A stretch of DNA of 64,000 nt from positions 2,480,001 through 2,544,000 of the forward strand of contig NZ_CP065373.1 in NCBI RefSeq assembly GCF_015710575.1, written 5' to 3'. Shown here one piece after another: positions 1 through 7,514 of this stretch. Below the pieces are notes generated by a model. That model saw only the letters and a list, made by a program, of their open reading frames with translations. It had not been told where the DNA came from and made no database searches. Position 1 is the first letter of the stretch. Each line of letters opens with the position of its first letter. The position numbers were made by a program, and so were the translations under genes. This DNA is from Mycolicibacterium mengxianglii (GTDB lineage: Bacteria > Actinomycetota > Actinomycetes > Mycobacteriales > Mycobacteriaceae).

Positions 1-217
1 GGTTGACAATCACCCCACCGCCAGCCCCTACGTCATCGTCGCTCTGGGACCACCGAACGCCCTGCGTGACGGGTTCGACCGGAGTCCCGGCCTGATCCGG
101 TTGCGGTTGCTGGAGGCCTCCTATGGGGTGGGGGCGACGGTGAGTGCCGACGAGGGCCTCACCGTGCCGACCGGCGCAACCCGAGAGATCAAGTTCGCCA
201 AGCAGATGGGTCCGTGA
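1..217 (+). CDS. DUF881 family protein, C-terminal fragment
   Basis: The gene enters from the left edge; the reading frame starts at base 2 and stops with TGA at 215-217, giving the last 71 residues. The tail contains the DUF881-type pattern of alternating strands (around '[28 protein letters not shown]'-like sequence, then '[11 protein letters not shown]'). DUF881 proteins are membrane-anchored, envelope-associated proteins of actinobacteria and firmicutes with no settled biochemical role. The next two genes are a small basic membrane protein and a second DUF881 protein, the order seen at M. tuberculosis Rv1823-Rv1824-Rv1825, so this is most likely the Rv1823 ortholog. Confidence 0.8.
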   Translation, partial: VDNHPTASPYVIVALGPPNALRDGFDRSPGLIRLRLLEASYGVGATVSADEGLTVPTGATREIKFAKQMGP

Positions 218-232
218 GATGGAGTCCTGCCG

Positions 233-565
233 ATGATCGGCATCGCCGCGCTCGTCGTGGGCATCGTGCTCGGATTGGTGTTCCAGCCCGCGGTGCCCGA
301 GATGGTCCAGCCCTACCTGCCGATCGCGGTCGTGGCGGCGCTGGACGCGGTTTTCGGCGGACTGCGCGCGTATCTGGAAGCCATCTTCGACGCCAAGGTG
401 TTCGTGGTGTCGTTCGTGTTCAACGTGCTGGTCGCGGCGCTGATCGTCTACGTCGGGGACCAGTTGGGCGTCGGCACCCAGCTGTCCACCGCGATCATCG
501 TGGTGCTCGGTATCCGGATTTTCGGCAACGCCGCGGCGTTGCGCCGCCGGCTGTTCGGGGCCTGA
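233..565 (+). CDS. sbp: Small basic membrane protein (DUF1290, Sbp family)
   Basis: 110 residues and almost entirely hydrophobic: membrane segments at about residues 3-20, 27-45 and 55-90, and a basic C-terminus (RRRLFG). This is the typical build of the DUF1290/small basic protein family, which sits next to DUF881 genes across Gram-positive bacteria. ATG at 233 lies 15 bases after the preceding stop. It should be an integral cytoplasmic-membrane protein that works with its DUF881 neighbours; its molecular role is unknown. Equivalent to Rv1824 by position. Confidence 0.85.
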   Translation: MIGIAALVVGIVLGLVFQPAVPEMVQPYLPIAVVAALDAVFGGLRAYLEAIFDAKVFVVSFVFNVLVAALIVYVGDQLGVGTQLSTAIIVVLGIRIFGNAAALRRRLFGA

Positions 566-571
566 TGCCGA

Positions 572-1336
572 GTGCCTGAGATCACCCCGTCCGAACACGG
601 CCGCCACGAACTGCCTGCGGATGCCGAGCCGCCGCGACAGCGGACGCGCTCACAGCTGGTGTTCGGTGTGTTGGCAGTGCTTCTGTGCCTGATGCTCGGA
701 GTGGCGATCGCCACCCAGGTGCGGCAGACCGAGACCGGCGATTCGCTGGAGTCGGCGCGTCCCGCGGATTTGCTCGTGCTGTTGGATTCGCTGCAGCAGC
801 GCGAGGCCGCCCTCAACACCGAAGTCGCCGACCTGCAACGCACCCTGGCCTCGCTGCAGGCGGCGGGCAACTCCGATCAGGCCGCCATCGACAACGCACG
901 TGCCCGCCTGGCAGCGTTGTCGATCCTCATCGGCACGGTCGGTGCCACCGGCCCCGGGGTCACAGTGACGATCGAGGACCCCGCCCGCGGGGTGGCGCCG
1001 GAGACGATGCTCGACGTGATCAACGAATTGCGCGCCGCCGGTGCCGAGGCCATGGAGATCCGCGCGGCCGATGGTGCGGTGCGTGTCGGGGTCGACACCT
1101 GGGTGGTGGGCACGCCCGGGGCGTTGGCCGTCGACGATCTCGTGGTCTCGCCCCCGTATTCTGTTCTGGCGATTGGGGATCCGCCCACCCTGGCCGCGGC
1201 GATGAATATTCCGGGCGGTGCCGTCGACAGCGTGGAACGGGTGGGGGGCACCATGACGATCCAGCAGTCGGACCGCGTTGACGTCACCACCTTGCGGCAA
1301 CCGAAACCGCGCCAATACGCTCAGCCGGTCAAATGA
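572..1336 (+). CDS. DUF881 family protein (Rv1825-like)
   Basis: 254 residues. After a charged cytoplasmic N-terminus (about 1-28, ending in RTRSQ) there is one membrane segment (about 29-47, LVFGVLAVLLCLMLGVAIA). A coiled-coil-like stretch follows (about 65-110, rich in Gln/Leu/Glu), then the DUF881 globular domain containing GTVGATGPGVTVTIEDP and NELRAAGAEAMEI. GTG at 572 is used, 6 bases after the sbp stop; an ATG at 564 hits a stop at once. Likely an envelope protein made in one operon with the two genes before it. Confidence 0.85.
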   Translation: MPEITPSEHGRHELPADAEPPRQRTRSQLVFGVLAVLLCLMLGVAIATQVRQTETGDSLESARPADLLVLLDSLQQREAALNTEVADLQRTLASLQAAGNSDQAAIDNARARLAALSILIGTVGATGPGVTVTIEDPARGVAPETMLDVINELRAAGAEAMEIRAADGAVRVGVDTWVVGTPGALAVDDLVVSPPYSVLAIGDPPTLAAAMNIPGGAVDSVERVGGTMTIQQSDRVDVTTLRQPKPRQYAQPVK

Positions 1337-1391
1337 CGCCAGATCTTCAACGGCGAGTACGTGCAAACAACGAGTGGAGCGAGAACCGAAC

Positions 1392-1787
1392 GTGAGCGAG
1401 ATCCCAGCCGATCTGCACTACACCCCCGATCACGAGTGGATTCGCCGCACCGGCGACGACACCGTCCGGGTCGGCATCACCGACTATGCGCAGTCCGCTC
1501 TGGGTGACGTGGTTTTTGTGCAGCTTCCCGACATCGGCATTGAACTCACCTCGGGTGACACCTTCGGCGAGGTGGAGTCCACGAAGTCGGTGTCCGACCT
1601 GTACGCCCCGGTCACCGCCAAAGTCGTTGCGGTCAACGGTGAGTTGGAGGGCAGCCCGGACCTGGTGAACTCCGACCCTTACGGCGCCGGTTGGCTGCTG
1701 GAGTTGCAGGCGGCGCCGGGCGAACTCGAGGCCGGGTTCGGTGCGCTGCTGGACGCAGAGGCCTACCGCGCCACGCTCACCGAGTAG
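1392..1787 (+). CDS. gcvH: Glycine cleavage system H protein
   Basis: 131 residues, the usual length. H protein carries the aminomethyl group on lipoyl-lysine between the P, T and L proteins of the glycine cleavage system in the cytosol. The sequence has the family hallmark GDTFGEVESTKSVSDLYAP, placing the lipoyl-lysine at Lys65, plus NSDPYGAGWLL near the C-terminus. GTG 1392 (MSEIPADLHYTPDHEW) is preferred; a longer in-frame opening into the previous gene adds residues foreign to the family. The P protein partner lies 14 kb downstream under a glycine riboswitch (16188-19028). Confidence 0.95.
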   Translation: MSEIPADLHYTPDHEWIRRTGDDTVRVGITDYAQSALGDVVFVQLPDIGIELTSGDTFGEVESTKSVSDLYAPVTAKVVAVNGELEGSPDLVNSDPYGAGWLLELQAAPGELEAGFGALLDAEAYRATLTE

Positions 1788-1870
1788 CGGTTGTTAGTGT
1801 GCCTGCCAGCCGTGTTTCCTGCCGTGCTGGGCACAATGTCGCCGATCGCGCGGTAACGTCGGGGGCGCGG

Positions 1871-1890
1871 CGGTAGGCACAGTTCTACCG
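1871..1890. repeat. Short dyad upstream of garA
   Basis: CGGTAG (1871-1876) and CTACCG (1885-1890) form a perfect 6-bp inverted repeat with an 8-base spacer, 38 bases ahead of the garA start. It could be an operator or the foot of a 5' UTR hairpin. The neighbouring MerR-type regulator gene (2407-3156) is a possible binder, but nothing in the sequence proves that. Confidence 0.25.
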
Positions 1891-1927
1891 GCGATAAGCG
1901 CCACAAGCAGCCAGTGAGGAGCAGCGT

Positions 1928-2407
1928 GTGACGGACAAGGACAGCAACTCGGGGGCTGACCAGGTGTCTGATGAGGTAACAGTCGAGACGACGTCGGTCT
2001 TTCGGGCCGACTTCCTCAACGAGCTGGACGCCCCTGCAGCCACCGGCGGCGAAGGCGCCGTCTCGGGAGTCGAAGGACTGCCGGTCGGATCAGCACTGCT
2101 GGTCGTCAAGCGCGGCCCCAATGCCGGATCCAGGTTCCTGCTGGATCAGGCAACCACCTCGGCCGGACGCCATCCGGACAGCGACATCTTCCTGGACGAC
2201 GTGACGGTCAGCCGTCGCCACGCGGAGTTCCGGCTGGAGAACGGCGAGTTCCAGGTGGTCGACGTCGGCAGCCTCAACGGCACCTACGTCAACCGTGAGC
2301 CCGTCGACTCGGCCGTGCTGTCCAACGGCGACGAGGTGCAGATCGGCAAGTTCCGCCTGGTGTTCCTGACCGGGCCCAAGGGTGACGACGGGGGACCCGA
2401 CAGCTAG
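1928..2407 (+). CDS. garA: FHA-domain metabolic regulator GarA
   Basis: 159 residues. GarA is a cytosolic forkhead-associated protein that binds and controls 2-oxoglutarate dehydrogenase/KGD, NAD-glutamate dehydrogenase and glutamate synthase; phosphorylation by PknG/PknB turns it off. The N-terminal phospho-motif [12 protein letters not shown] is present (Thr21, Thr22), as is the FHA domain (about 55-145) with [22 protein letters not shown] and [12 protein letters not shown] 1928 follows GAGGAGC at 1917-1923. The stop TAG overlaps the next gene's GTG by one base, so the MerR gene is translationally coupled. Confidence 0.95.
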   Translation: MTDKDSNSGADQVSDEVTVETTSVFRADFLNELDAPAATGGEGAVSGVEGLPVGSALLVVKRGPNAGSRFLLDQATTSAGRHPDSDIFLDDVTVSRRHAEFRLENGEFQVVDVGSLNGTYVNREPVDSAVLSNGDEVQIGKFRLVFLTGPKGDDGGPDS

Positions 2408-3156
2408 TGACCGCTCCCGATACTCCCGCGTTCGCCGGGATGTCGATCGGCGCGGTTCTCGAGGCGCTGCGACCCGATTTCCCGGATGTCACCATCTCCA
2501 AGATCAGGTTCTTGGAGGCCGAGGGGTTGGTGACGCCTCAGCGCACGGCGTCGGGGTATCGGAGGTTCACGGCGTACGACTGTGCGCGGCTGCGGTTCAT
2601 TCTCACCGCCCAGCGCGACCAGTACCTGCCGCTGAAGGTGATCAAGGCTCAGCTCGACGCCCACCCCGACGGCGCGCTGCCGGAAAGCGGCTCGCCGTAC
2701 GGGGTGCCGCGGCTGGTCCCCGAACCGGGGGCCGAGTTGCCGGCCGCGGTGTCCCCGGCGCGGGTCCGGCTGAGCCGCGATGACGTCATCGAGCAGTCCG
2801 GCCTGCCCACCTGCCAGGCGGAGGACATGCTGTCGGCGTTGATGAAGGCCGGCGTCATCACACCGTCCTTCCGGGGCACCGGCGGCGTTTTCTTCGACGA
2901 GCATTCGGTGCTGATCCTGCAGTGCGCCCGGGCGTTGGCCGAATACGGTGTCGAACCCCGGCATCTGCGGGCGTTCCGGTCGGCGGCAGACCGGCAGTCC
3001 GATCTCATCGCGCAGATCGCCGGTCCGCTGGTGAAGGCCGACAAAGCCGGTGCCCGTGACCGTGCCGACGATCTCGCGCGTGAGGTTGCGGCACTGGCGA
3101 TCACGCTGCACACATCGCTGGTGAAATCCGCGGTTCGCGACGTCCTGCAGCGCTAG
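2407..3156 (+). CDS. MerR-family transcriptional regulator (Rv1828-like)
   Basis: 249 residues. The N-terminal winged helix-turn-helix (about 8-75) has the MerR signature [26 protein letters not shown] and then [20 protein letters not shown]. The remainder is an all-helical effector/dimerisation region without the cysteine pattern of metal-sensing MerR proteins. Start GTG 2407 overlaps the garA stop. This is the Rv1828 ortholog by sequence and position; that protein is a DNA-binding MerR regulator that recognises its own upstream region. The small molecule it senses, if any, is not evident. Confidence 0.85.
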   Translation: MTAPDTPAFAGMSIGAVLEALRPDFPDVTISKIRFLEAEGLVTPQRTASGYRRFTAYDCARLRFILTAQRDQYLPLKVIKAQLDAHPDGALPESGSPYGVPRLVPEPGAELPAAVSPARVRLSRDDVIEQSGLPTCQAEDMLSALMKAGVITPSFRGTGGVFFDEHSVLILQCARALAEYGVEPRHLRAFRSAADRQSDLIAQIAGPLVKADKAGARDRADDLAREVAALAITLHTSLVKSAVRDVLQR

Positions 3157-3307
3157 CGCACCCTGCTGGACGCGATCGGTGGGTGCCTCGCCCTGCTCCG
3201 CCGACCGGACTAGACTCCGTTGGACGGGTTGATGATCGGGTCCGGTGTCATCGGGTTCGGTCTGGCGGCCACGTCGAGAAGCACAGATGTGCGGAGGGCA
3301 GACACAA

Positions 3308-3802
3308 ATGGGTGAAGTACGTGTGGTCGGCATTCGCGTCGAGCAGCCGCAGAACCAACCGGTTCTGTTACTGCGCGAGGCCAATGGTGACCGCTACCTC
3401 CCCATCTGGATCGGGCAGTCGGAGGCCGCCGCGATCGCGCTGGAACAGCAGGGCGTCGAGACCACGCGACCGATGACCCACGATCTGTTCCGGGATGTGA
3501 TCGCCGCTCTCGGTCATTCACTCAAAGAGGTGCGGATCGTCGACCTCCAGGAAGGCACGTTCTACGCCGACCTGATCTTCGACCGCGATATCAAGGTCTC
3601 GGCGCGGCCGTCGGACTCGGTGGCCATCGCGTTGCGAGTGGGTGTGCCGATCTACGTCGAGGAGGCGGTGCTCGCGGAGGCGGGTCTGCTCATCCCCGAC
3701 GAGAACGACGAGGAAGCCACCGGCGCGGTCCGTGAGGACGAGGTGGAGAAGTTCAAAGAGTTCCTCGACAGCGTTTCACCGGACGACTTCAAGGCCACCT
3801 GA
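3308..3802 (+). CDS. Bifunctional nuclease family protein (BFN, DUF151; Rv1829-like)
   Basis: 164 residues, equal to the known mycobacterial length when ATG 3308 (MGEVRVVGIRVEQPQNQPV) is used; an upstream in-frame extension lacks family resemblance. The core (about 5-135) includes YLPIWIGQSEAAAIALEQQG and SDSVAIALRVGVPIYV, typical of DUF151/BFN proteins, which have reported DNase and RNase activity in plants and bacteria. The C-terminal tail is acidic. Its constant place between two MerR genes in mycobacteria suggests shared control. The in vivo substrate is unknown. Confidence 0.85.
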   Translation: MGEVRVVGIRVEQPQNQPVLLLREANGDRYLPIWIGQSEAAAIALEQQGVETTRPMTHDLFRDVIAALGHSLKEVRIVDLQEGTFYADLIFDRDIKVSARPSDSVAIALRVGVPIYVEEAVLAEAGLLIPDENDEEATGAVREDEVEKFKEFLDSVSPDDFKAT

Positions 3803-4062
3803 GGAATAGCAAGGCGACGTGATCGAAGCGAGAAATCGATCCGATGGCAGATCTGTCACGGATCCGTCTCAACTGGTGAAGGCCTCCGACACGCCCGGCA
3901 GATCGGCAGGACGACCCGCGAGCCGGGCCATACTGGGTCACGAAGACAGGCTCGGTTGGCATCGCACACCTGTCGGAAAGCGTATGCTCGGGACACTCGT
4001 GCTCGGGCATTGCAGCCGGTGACGGCAGCGATGACGAGACCGATCGGCGAGAGGAATTACAG

Positions 4063-4680
4063 GTGGGCGAGCAGCCACGTCAGGGGCAGTCGGAGCTTGG
4101 GGCCAACGACTCCAGGAACCCTGAACCTGTAGTGACCGAGCCGGTTCAGGGTGGTTTGTTCCCCGACGACTCGGTGCCTGATGCACTGATCGGTTACCGC
4201 GGTCCCAGCGCCTGCCAGATCGCCGGCATCACCTACCGTCAGCTCGATTACTGGGCCAGGACCTCACTGGTGGTCCCGTCGATCCGCGGTGCAGCCGGCT
4301 CCGGCAGCCAGCGGCTCTACTCGTTCAAGGACATCCTGGTCCTCAAGATCGTCAAGCGTCTCCTGGACACCGGGATCTCGCTGCACAACATCCGCGTCGC
4401 GGTGGATCACCTGCGACAGCGCGGTGTGCAGGATCTTGCCAACATCACCCTGTTCTCCGACGGCACCACCGTCTATGAGTGCACCTCCGCCGAAGAGGTG
4501 GTCGACCTCCTGCAGGGCGGCCAGGGCGTTTTCGGGATCGCCGTTTCCGGTGCCATGCGTGAGCTGACCGGGGCGATCGCCGACTTCCCGGGTGAGCGTG
4601 CCGATGGTGGCGAATCGATCGCCGCACCCGAGGACGAGCTCGCCTCTCGTCGCAAGCACCGGGACCGCAAGACCGGCTGA
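4063..4680 (+). CDS. MerR-family transcriptional regulator (Rv1830/ResR-like)
   Basis: 205 residues. A disordered N-terminus (1-45) is followed by a MerR winged helix (about 46-115: SACQIAGITYRQLDYWARTSLVVPSIRGAAGSGSQRLYSF) and helices including GISLHNIRVAVDHLRQRGVQD. This is the Rv1830 ortholog, known in M. tuberculosis as ResR and linked to growth and cell-size control. GTG 4063 is preceded by GAGAGGA at 4049-4055. A hairpin terminator lies 24 bases after the stop. It is the last backbone gene before the accessory island. Confidence 0.85.
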   Translation: MGEQPRQGQSELGANDSRNPEPVVTEPVQGGLFPDDSVPDALIGYRGPSACQIAGITYRQLDYWARTSLVVPSIRGAAGSGSQRLYSFKDILVLKIVKRLLDTGISLHNIRVAVDHLRQRGVQDLANITLFSDGTTVYECTSAEEVVDLLQGGQGVFGIAVSGAMRELTGAIADFPGERADGGESIAAPEDELASRRKHRDRKTG

Positions 4681-4703
4681 GTTTTCTTCGCAGCAGCACA
4701 ACA

Positions 4704-4726
4704 GGGTCGCTTCGGCGGCCCTTTTT
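4704..4726 (+). terminator. Intrinsic terminator after the second MerR gene
   Basis: GGGTCGC (4704-4710), loop TTCG, GCGGCCC (4715-4721) form a 7-bp stem with one T-G pair and a stable tetraloop, followed directly by TTTTT (4722-4726). This is a classical Rho-independent terminator, uncommon in this GC-rich genome, and it insulates the island downstream. Confidence 0.8.
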
Positions 4727-4991
4727 GCTGTGTCCGGGGCGCCGAGCTCGGCGCGCCGAGCCGTGGCGTTGGCCACAGTCGCCCCGGCGGCGGCAGTTGG
4801 TGGCAATGTCCCCAGGCGGTTGAATCTGCGTGGCACGTGCCGGGCCACGCGCCGCGCGAGGCCCGCCACCACGGCTTTTGCGGCGCGATTGCCGATGTGG
4901 CGGCAACTGGCAAACCTGCAGTGAACCGCAGCCTCGTTACGTTCATGTCACGTCGAAGTATCTTCTGCCGCAGTTAAATTCGTGTTACAGG
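4727..4991. other. Intergenic region at the left border of the catabolic island
   Basis: The whole gap between the MerR gene and dctP is 460 bases (4681-5140). I see no supportable gene here: reading frames through it overlap the MerR gene and show arginine-rich shadow composition. M. tuberculosis has a short hypothetical gene (Rv1831) in this interval; no counterpart was recognised. No transposase, tRNA or direct repeat was found that would mark an insertion border. The right-hand part (4992-5140) holds the palindrome and promoter described separately. Confidence 0.5.
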
Positions 4992-5010
4992 GCATCTGTT
5001 TGACAGATGC
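4992..5010. promoter_or_regulatory. Palindromic LysR-type operator (ATC-N9-GAT)
   Basis: GCATCTGT (4992-4999) and ACAGATGC (5003-5010) are a perfect 8-bp inverted repeat with a 3-base centre. It contains ATC (4994-4996), nine bases, GAT (5006-5008), the classical LysR-family recognition pattern (also T-N11-A). It lies 131 bases before the dctP start and just ahead of TTGAC-type -35 candidates. The operon it precedes ends in a LysR gene (8788-9711), the obvious candidate to bind here. Confidence 0.7.
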
Positions 5011-5022
5011 AGGTGGTCGCTT

Positions 5023-5050
5023 TTGACTGCTTGACGCGGTCTAGTTGAAT
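5023..5050 (+). promoter_or_regulatory. Candidate promoter for the TRAP/LysR operon
   Basis: TTGACT at 5023-5028 and TTGAAT at 5045-5050 are spaced 16 bases apart and could serve as -35 and -10 elements; a second TTGACG is at 5031-5036. The -35 candidate starts 12 bases after the palindrome, a normal position for a LysR activator touching RNA polymerase. The -10 match is weak, so the exact promoter is uncertain. Confidence 0.35.
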
Positions 5051-5140
5051 TTGAAACCTTGACTCCATCGCGTTGGCAGCGCAGCCAGCTCGGATGCTGA
5101 GCCTCACCCGAAACCTGTTGGGTGCACGAGAGGAAACACG

Positions 5141-6142
5141 ATGAAGTCACTACACAAGGCGATCGCGACATGCGGCATGGTCGCCGCTCTCGCACTGTCG
5201 GCCTGCTCTAGCTCTGACGAAAATGGTTCGGATACACCGGAACTCATGCTTGCTGTCGAGACAAGTGCGGGAGATCCTCTGGCGGACATGCTGATTGCTT
5301 TCGCCGAAGAGGTCGAGAACGAGCTCGGTGACTCCGTATCCCTCACGGTGCAGACTGGTGGCGCGATCGGCGACGAGGAGGCTGTGCTGCAGGGCCTGCG
5401 GGCCGGTGCCATCGACATCGCGGCGGTGAGTGGCTCGGTGGCCAACCTGGACCCGACCTTCAGCATCATGGACATGCCGTTCGTCTTCACCGACCGCGAC
5501 AAGGTGGTGGAGTTCCTCGACGGGCCATACGGCGACGAGCTCAGCGAGTCTCTGGTCGAATCCATCGGTGCCCGCGTTCTCGGCTTCGGCGAAAACGGGT
5601 TCCGCCACATCACCAACAACAAGCGTCCAATCGTCACCTCGAATGACCTGGCGGGCTTGAAGATCCGGGTACCGGGCAACCCGGCGCGGGTGGCGCTGTT
5701 CGAGGCTCTTGGCGCCGCCCCCACCCAGATAGACATCGGCGAGGCCTACCTGGCTCTGGACCAGGGTGTGCTCGACGGGCAGGAGAACCCACTCAAGGTC
5801 ATCGATGCGTTCTCCTTCTACGAGAAGCAGCGCTACCTCTCGCTGACCGCCCACATCTACAGCCCGGTGTACCTGGCAATGAACGAGGAGACCTGGCAGG
5901 GGCTGTCTCCCGAGGTCCAGCAGGGCCTGGAGAAAGCCGCTGCCGCCGCGGCGGTGACCAGCCGTGAGTCCGGCGCGGAAGCCGACAAGCAGCTGCTGGC
6001 CAAGTTCGAAGAGGCCGGCGTCGAGGTCAACCAAGCCGATGTCACCCAGCTCAGCGAGGCCGTCGTCGGGGTGCGCGAGGAGATCGCCACCGAGATCCCC
6101 GGCGACTTCGCCGATCGGGTCCTGGCCGAGTACCGCCAGTGA
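5141..6142 (+). CDS. dctP: TRAP transporter solute-binding lipoprotein, DctP family
   Basis: 333 residues. It has a lipoprotein signal (residues 1-21) with lipobox LSAC, lipidated Cys22, so the protein is anchored outside the cytoplasmic membrane. The DctP fold follows: a conserved LKIRVPGNP segment that usually holds the carboxylate-binding arginine, then DQGVLDGQENPL. It captures an organic anion, typically a carboxylate or N-containing acid, for the DctQM permease encoded downstream. ATG 5141 follows GAGAGGA at 5128-5134. The stop TGA overlaps the next gene's GTG. First gene of the coupled operon dctP-racemase-dctQ-dctM-lysR. Confidence 0.92.
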   Translation: MKSLHKAIATCGMVAALALSACSSSDENGSDTPELMLAVETSAGDPLADMLIAFAEEVENELGDSVSLTVQTGGAIGDEEAVLQGLRAGAIDIAAVSGSVANLDPTFSIMDMPFVFTDRDKVVEFLDGPYGDELSESLVESIGARVLGFGENGFRHITNNKRPIVTSNDLAGLKIRVPGNPARVALFEALGAAPTQIDIGEAYLALDQGVLDGQENPLKVIDAFSFYEKQRYLSLTAHIYSPVYLAMNEETWQGLSPEVQQGLEKAAAAAAVTSRESGAEADKQLLAKFEEAGVEVNQADVTQLSEAVVGVREEIATEIPGDFADRVLAEYRQ

Positions 6143-6939
6143 CCCCGGCGCAGCATCAGCAGCGACCCCGGTTACCGCTGGGTGCGCTGAACACGGCCAC
6201 CCGCATCGGACTGGTGTACATGGCCTCCAGCACCCTGATGGAAGCCGAGATGTATGCAATGGCCACCCCGGCGGCCACCATCCACACCAGCCGCGTGACG
6301 CTGCCGAGTGTCACTGTCGAGGGTATCGACGCGATGATGCGCTCACCGGAGCTGCGCACCGCCGTGGAACTGGTGGCCCAGGCCCCGCTGGATGTGCTCG
6401 TCTTCGGCGGCACCAGTGCATCGTTTTTGCACGGCACGGAGTGGGATCGCATGCTGGTCAACCACTTCGAGGAGTGGAGCGGCCTGGTCGGCCGGTGCAC
6501 CACCACGTCCACCGCCAGCATCGCAGCGCTCAAAGCCGTCGGCGCCGGACCTATCAGCCTGATCACCCCCTACCGGCAGGAGGTGATCGACCGCGCCACC
6601 CGGTTCTTCGGTGACAACGGCCATCCCGTGGTGGCCAGCGTCGGCCTGGGAATCACCAGCGACCGGGAACTGGCCGAGGTACCGCTGGAACGGGTGTACG
6701 ACCTGGCCGTGGAGACCGACACCGCCGAGTCCAGTGCCGTGTTCATCAGCTGCACCAACTTCGCCAGTATCGGCGCCATCGCCGCGCTGGAGGCGGAACT
6801 GGGCAAGCCGGTGATCAGCGCGGTGCAGGCATCGTTCTGGTACGCCCTGGAGATCGCCGGTGTGCAGGCGGGCAGGCCCGGTTTCGGCACGCTGATGGAC
6901 AACCGCCTCGACCCCGGCGCGACCGGAGTCCTGACATGA
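6139..6939 (+). CDS. Asp/Glu racemase superfamily enzyme (arylmalonate decarboxylase/maleate isomerase-like)
   Basis: 266 residues. The family uses one or two cysteines for racemisation, cis-trans isomerisation or decarboxylation of small dicarboxylic acids. In the N-half the position of the first catalytic cysteine reads FGGTSASFLHG (Gly90-Gly91-Thr92-Ser93), like the GTS motif of arylmalonate decarboxylase. In the C-half the second cysteine is kept (ISCTNF, Cys205). Maleate isomerases and Glu racemases need both. A single-Cys decarboxylase or isomerase on a malonate/maleate-like acid is the best guess; the EutA family of ectoine catabolism is another relative. GTG 6139 overlaps the dctP stop, which is unusual for an enzyme placed inside a transporter operon. 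Confidence 0.75.
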   Translation: MTPAQHQQRPRLPLGALNTATRIGLVYMASSTLMEAEMYAMATPAATIHTSRVTLPSVTVEGIDAMMRSPELRTAVELVAQAPLDVLVFGGTSASFLHGTEWDRMLVNHFEEWSGLVGRCTTTSTASIAALKAVGAGPISLITPYRQEVIDRATRFFGDNGHPVVASVGLGITSDRELAEVPLERVYDLAVETDTAESSAVFISCTNFASIGAIAALEAELGKPVISAVQASFWYALEIAGVQAGRPGFGTLMDNRLDPGATGVLT

Positions 6940-7514
6940 CACCCCCACAGGAGGCGCACCACCCCATCGCCGAACCCGCCGACGTCGCCAAGCAGTTCGA
7001 CTCCACGGTCGGCGTGGATCCGGTCCCCGGCACCCACACGCTGATCGACCGGGTGCTGGAGGTGCTGGCGGCATCGGCGCTGGCGGCGATCACCGCGATC
7101 CTGTTCGCCAATGCGGTGCTGCGGTTCGCATTCAACTCCCCGCTGGGTTGGACCGAGGAGTTGGTGACGGGGCTGATGTTGTGGCTGACCATGCTGGGCT
7201 TCACTCTCGGGGTGCGTCGCCGGGAGTCGATCGCGATCCGCGCGTTCGTCGGCAGGCTGTCGCTCCGCACGCAGGTGTGGCTGCGGTTGGCCACCGATCT
7301 GCTCACCGCGGCGGTGCTGCTGCACCTGGCCTGGTTCGCCTATCTGTACGTCACCAAGTTCGGTGACGATCCCGTTCCGTACCTGCGGCTGCCGACCGGA
7401 TTCTTCACTGCGGCGTTGCCCATTGGGGCCGTGGCTGCAGCGTTGATCGTGCTGTTCCAGTTGCCCGGGTGCCGGGCGGCGATCCTGCGTCAGCTCGACG
7501 AGGAAAAGTCGTGA
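6936..7514 (+). CDS. dctQ: TRAP transporter small permease, DctQ family
   Basis: 192 residues. An approximately 30-residue hydrophilic N-terminus precedes four membrane segments (about 38-60, 70-90, 112-135, 152-172). WTEELVTGLMLWLTMLGFTLGVRRRESI is the DctQ hallmark. It pairs with the large DctM subunit in the cytoplasmic membrane. ATG 6936 overlaps the previous stop (ATGA) and the stop overlaps the dctM GTG (GTGA), so all subunits are translated together. Confidence 0.9.
   Translation: MTPPQEAHHPIAEPADVAKQFDSTVGVDPVPGTHTLIDRVLEVLAASALAAITAILFANAVLRFAFNSPLGWTEELVTGLMLWLTMLGFTLGVRRRESIAIRAFVGRLSLRTQVWLRLATDLLTAAVLLHLAWFAYLYVTKFGDDPVPYLRLPTGFFTAALPIGAVAAALIVLFQLPGCRAAILRQLDEEKS

Noticed and set aside
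4592..4924. Open frame of 110 codons overlapping the MerR gene end
   Set aside because: Passes straight through the intrinsic terminator and has low-complexity Ala/Arg content.
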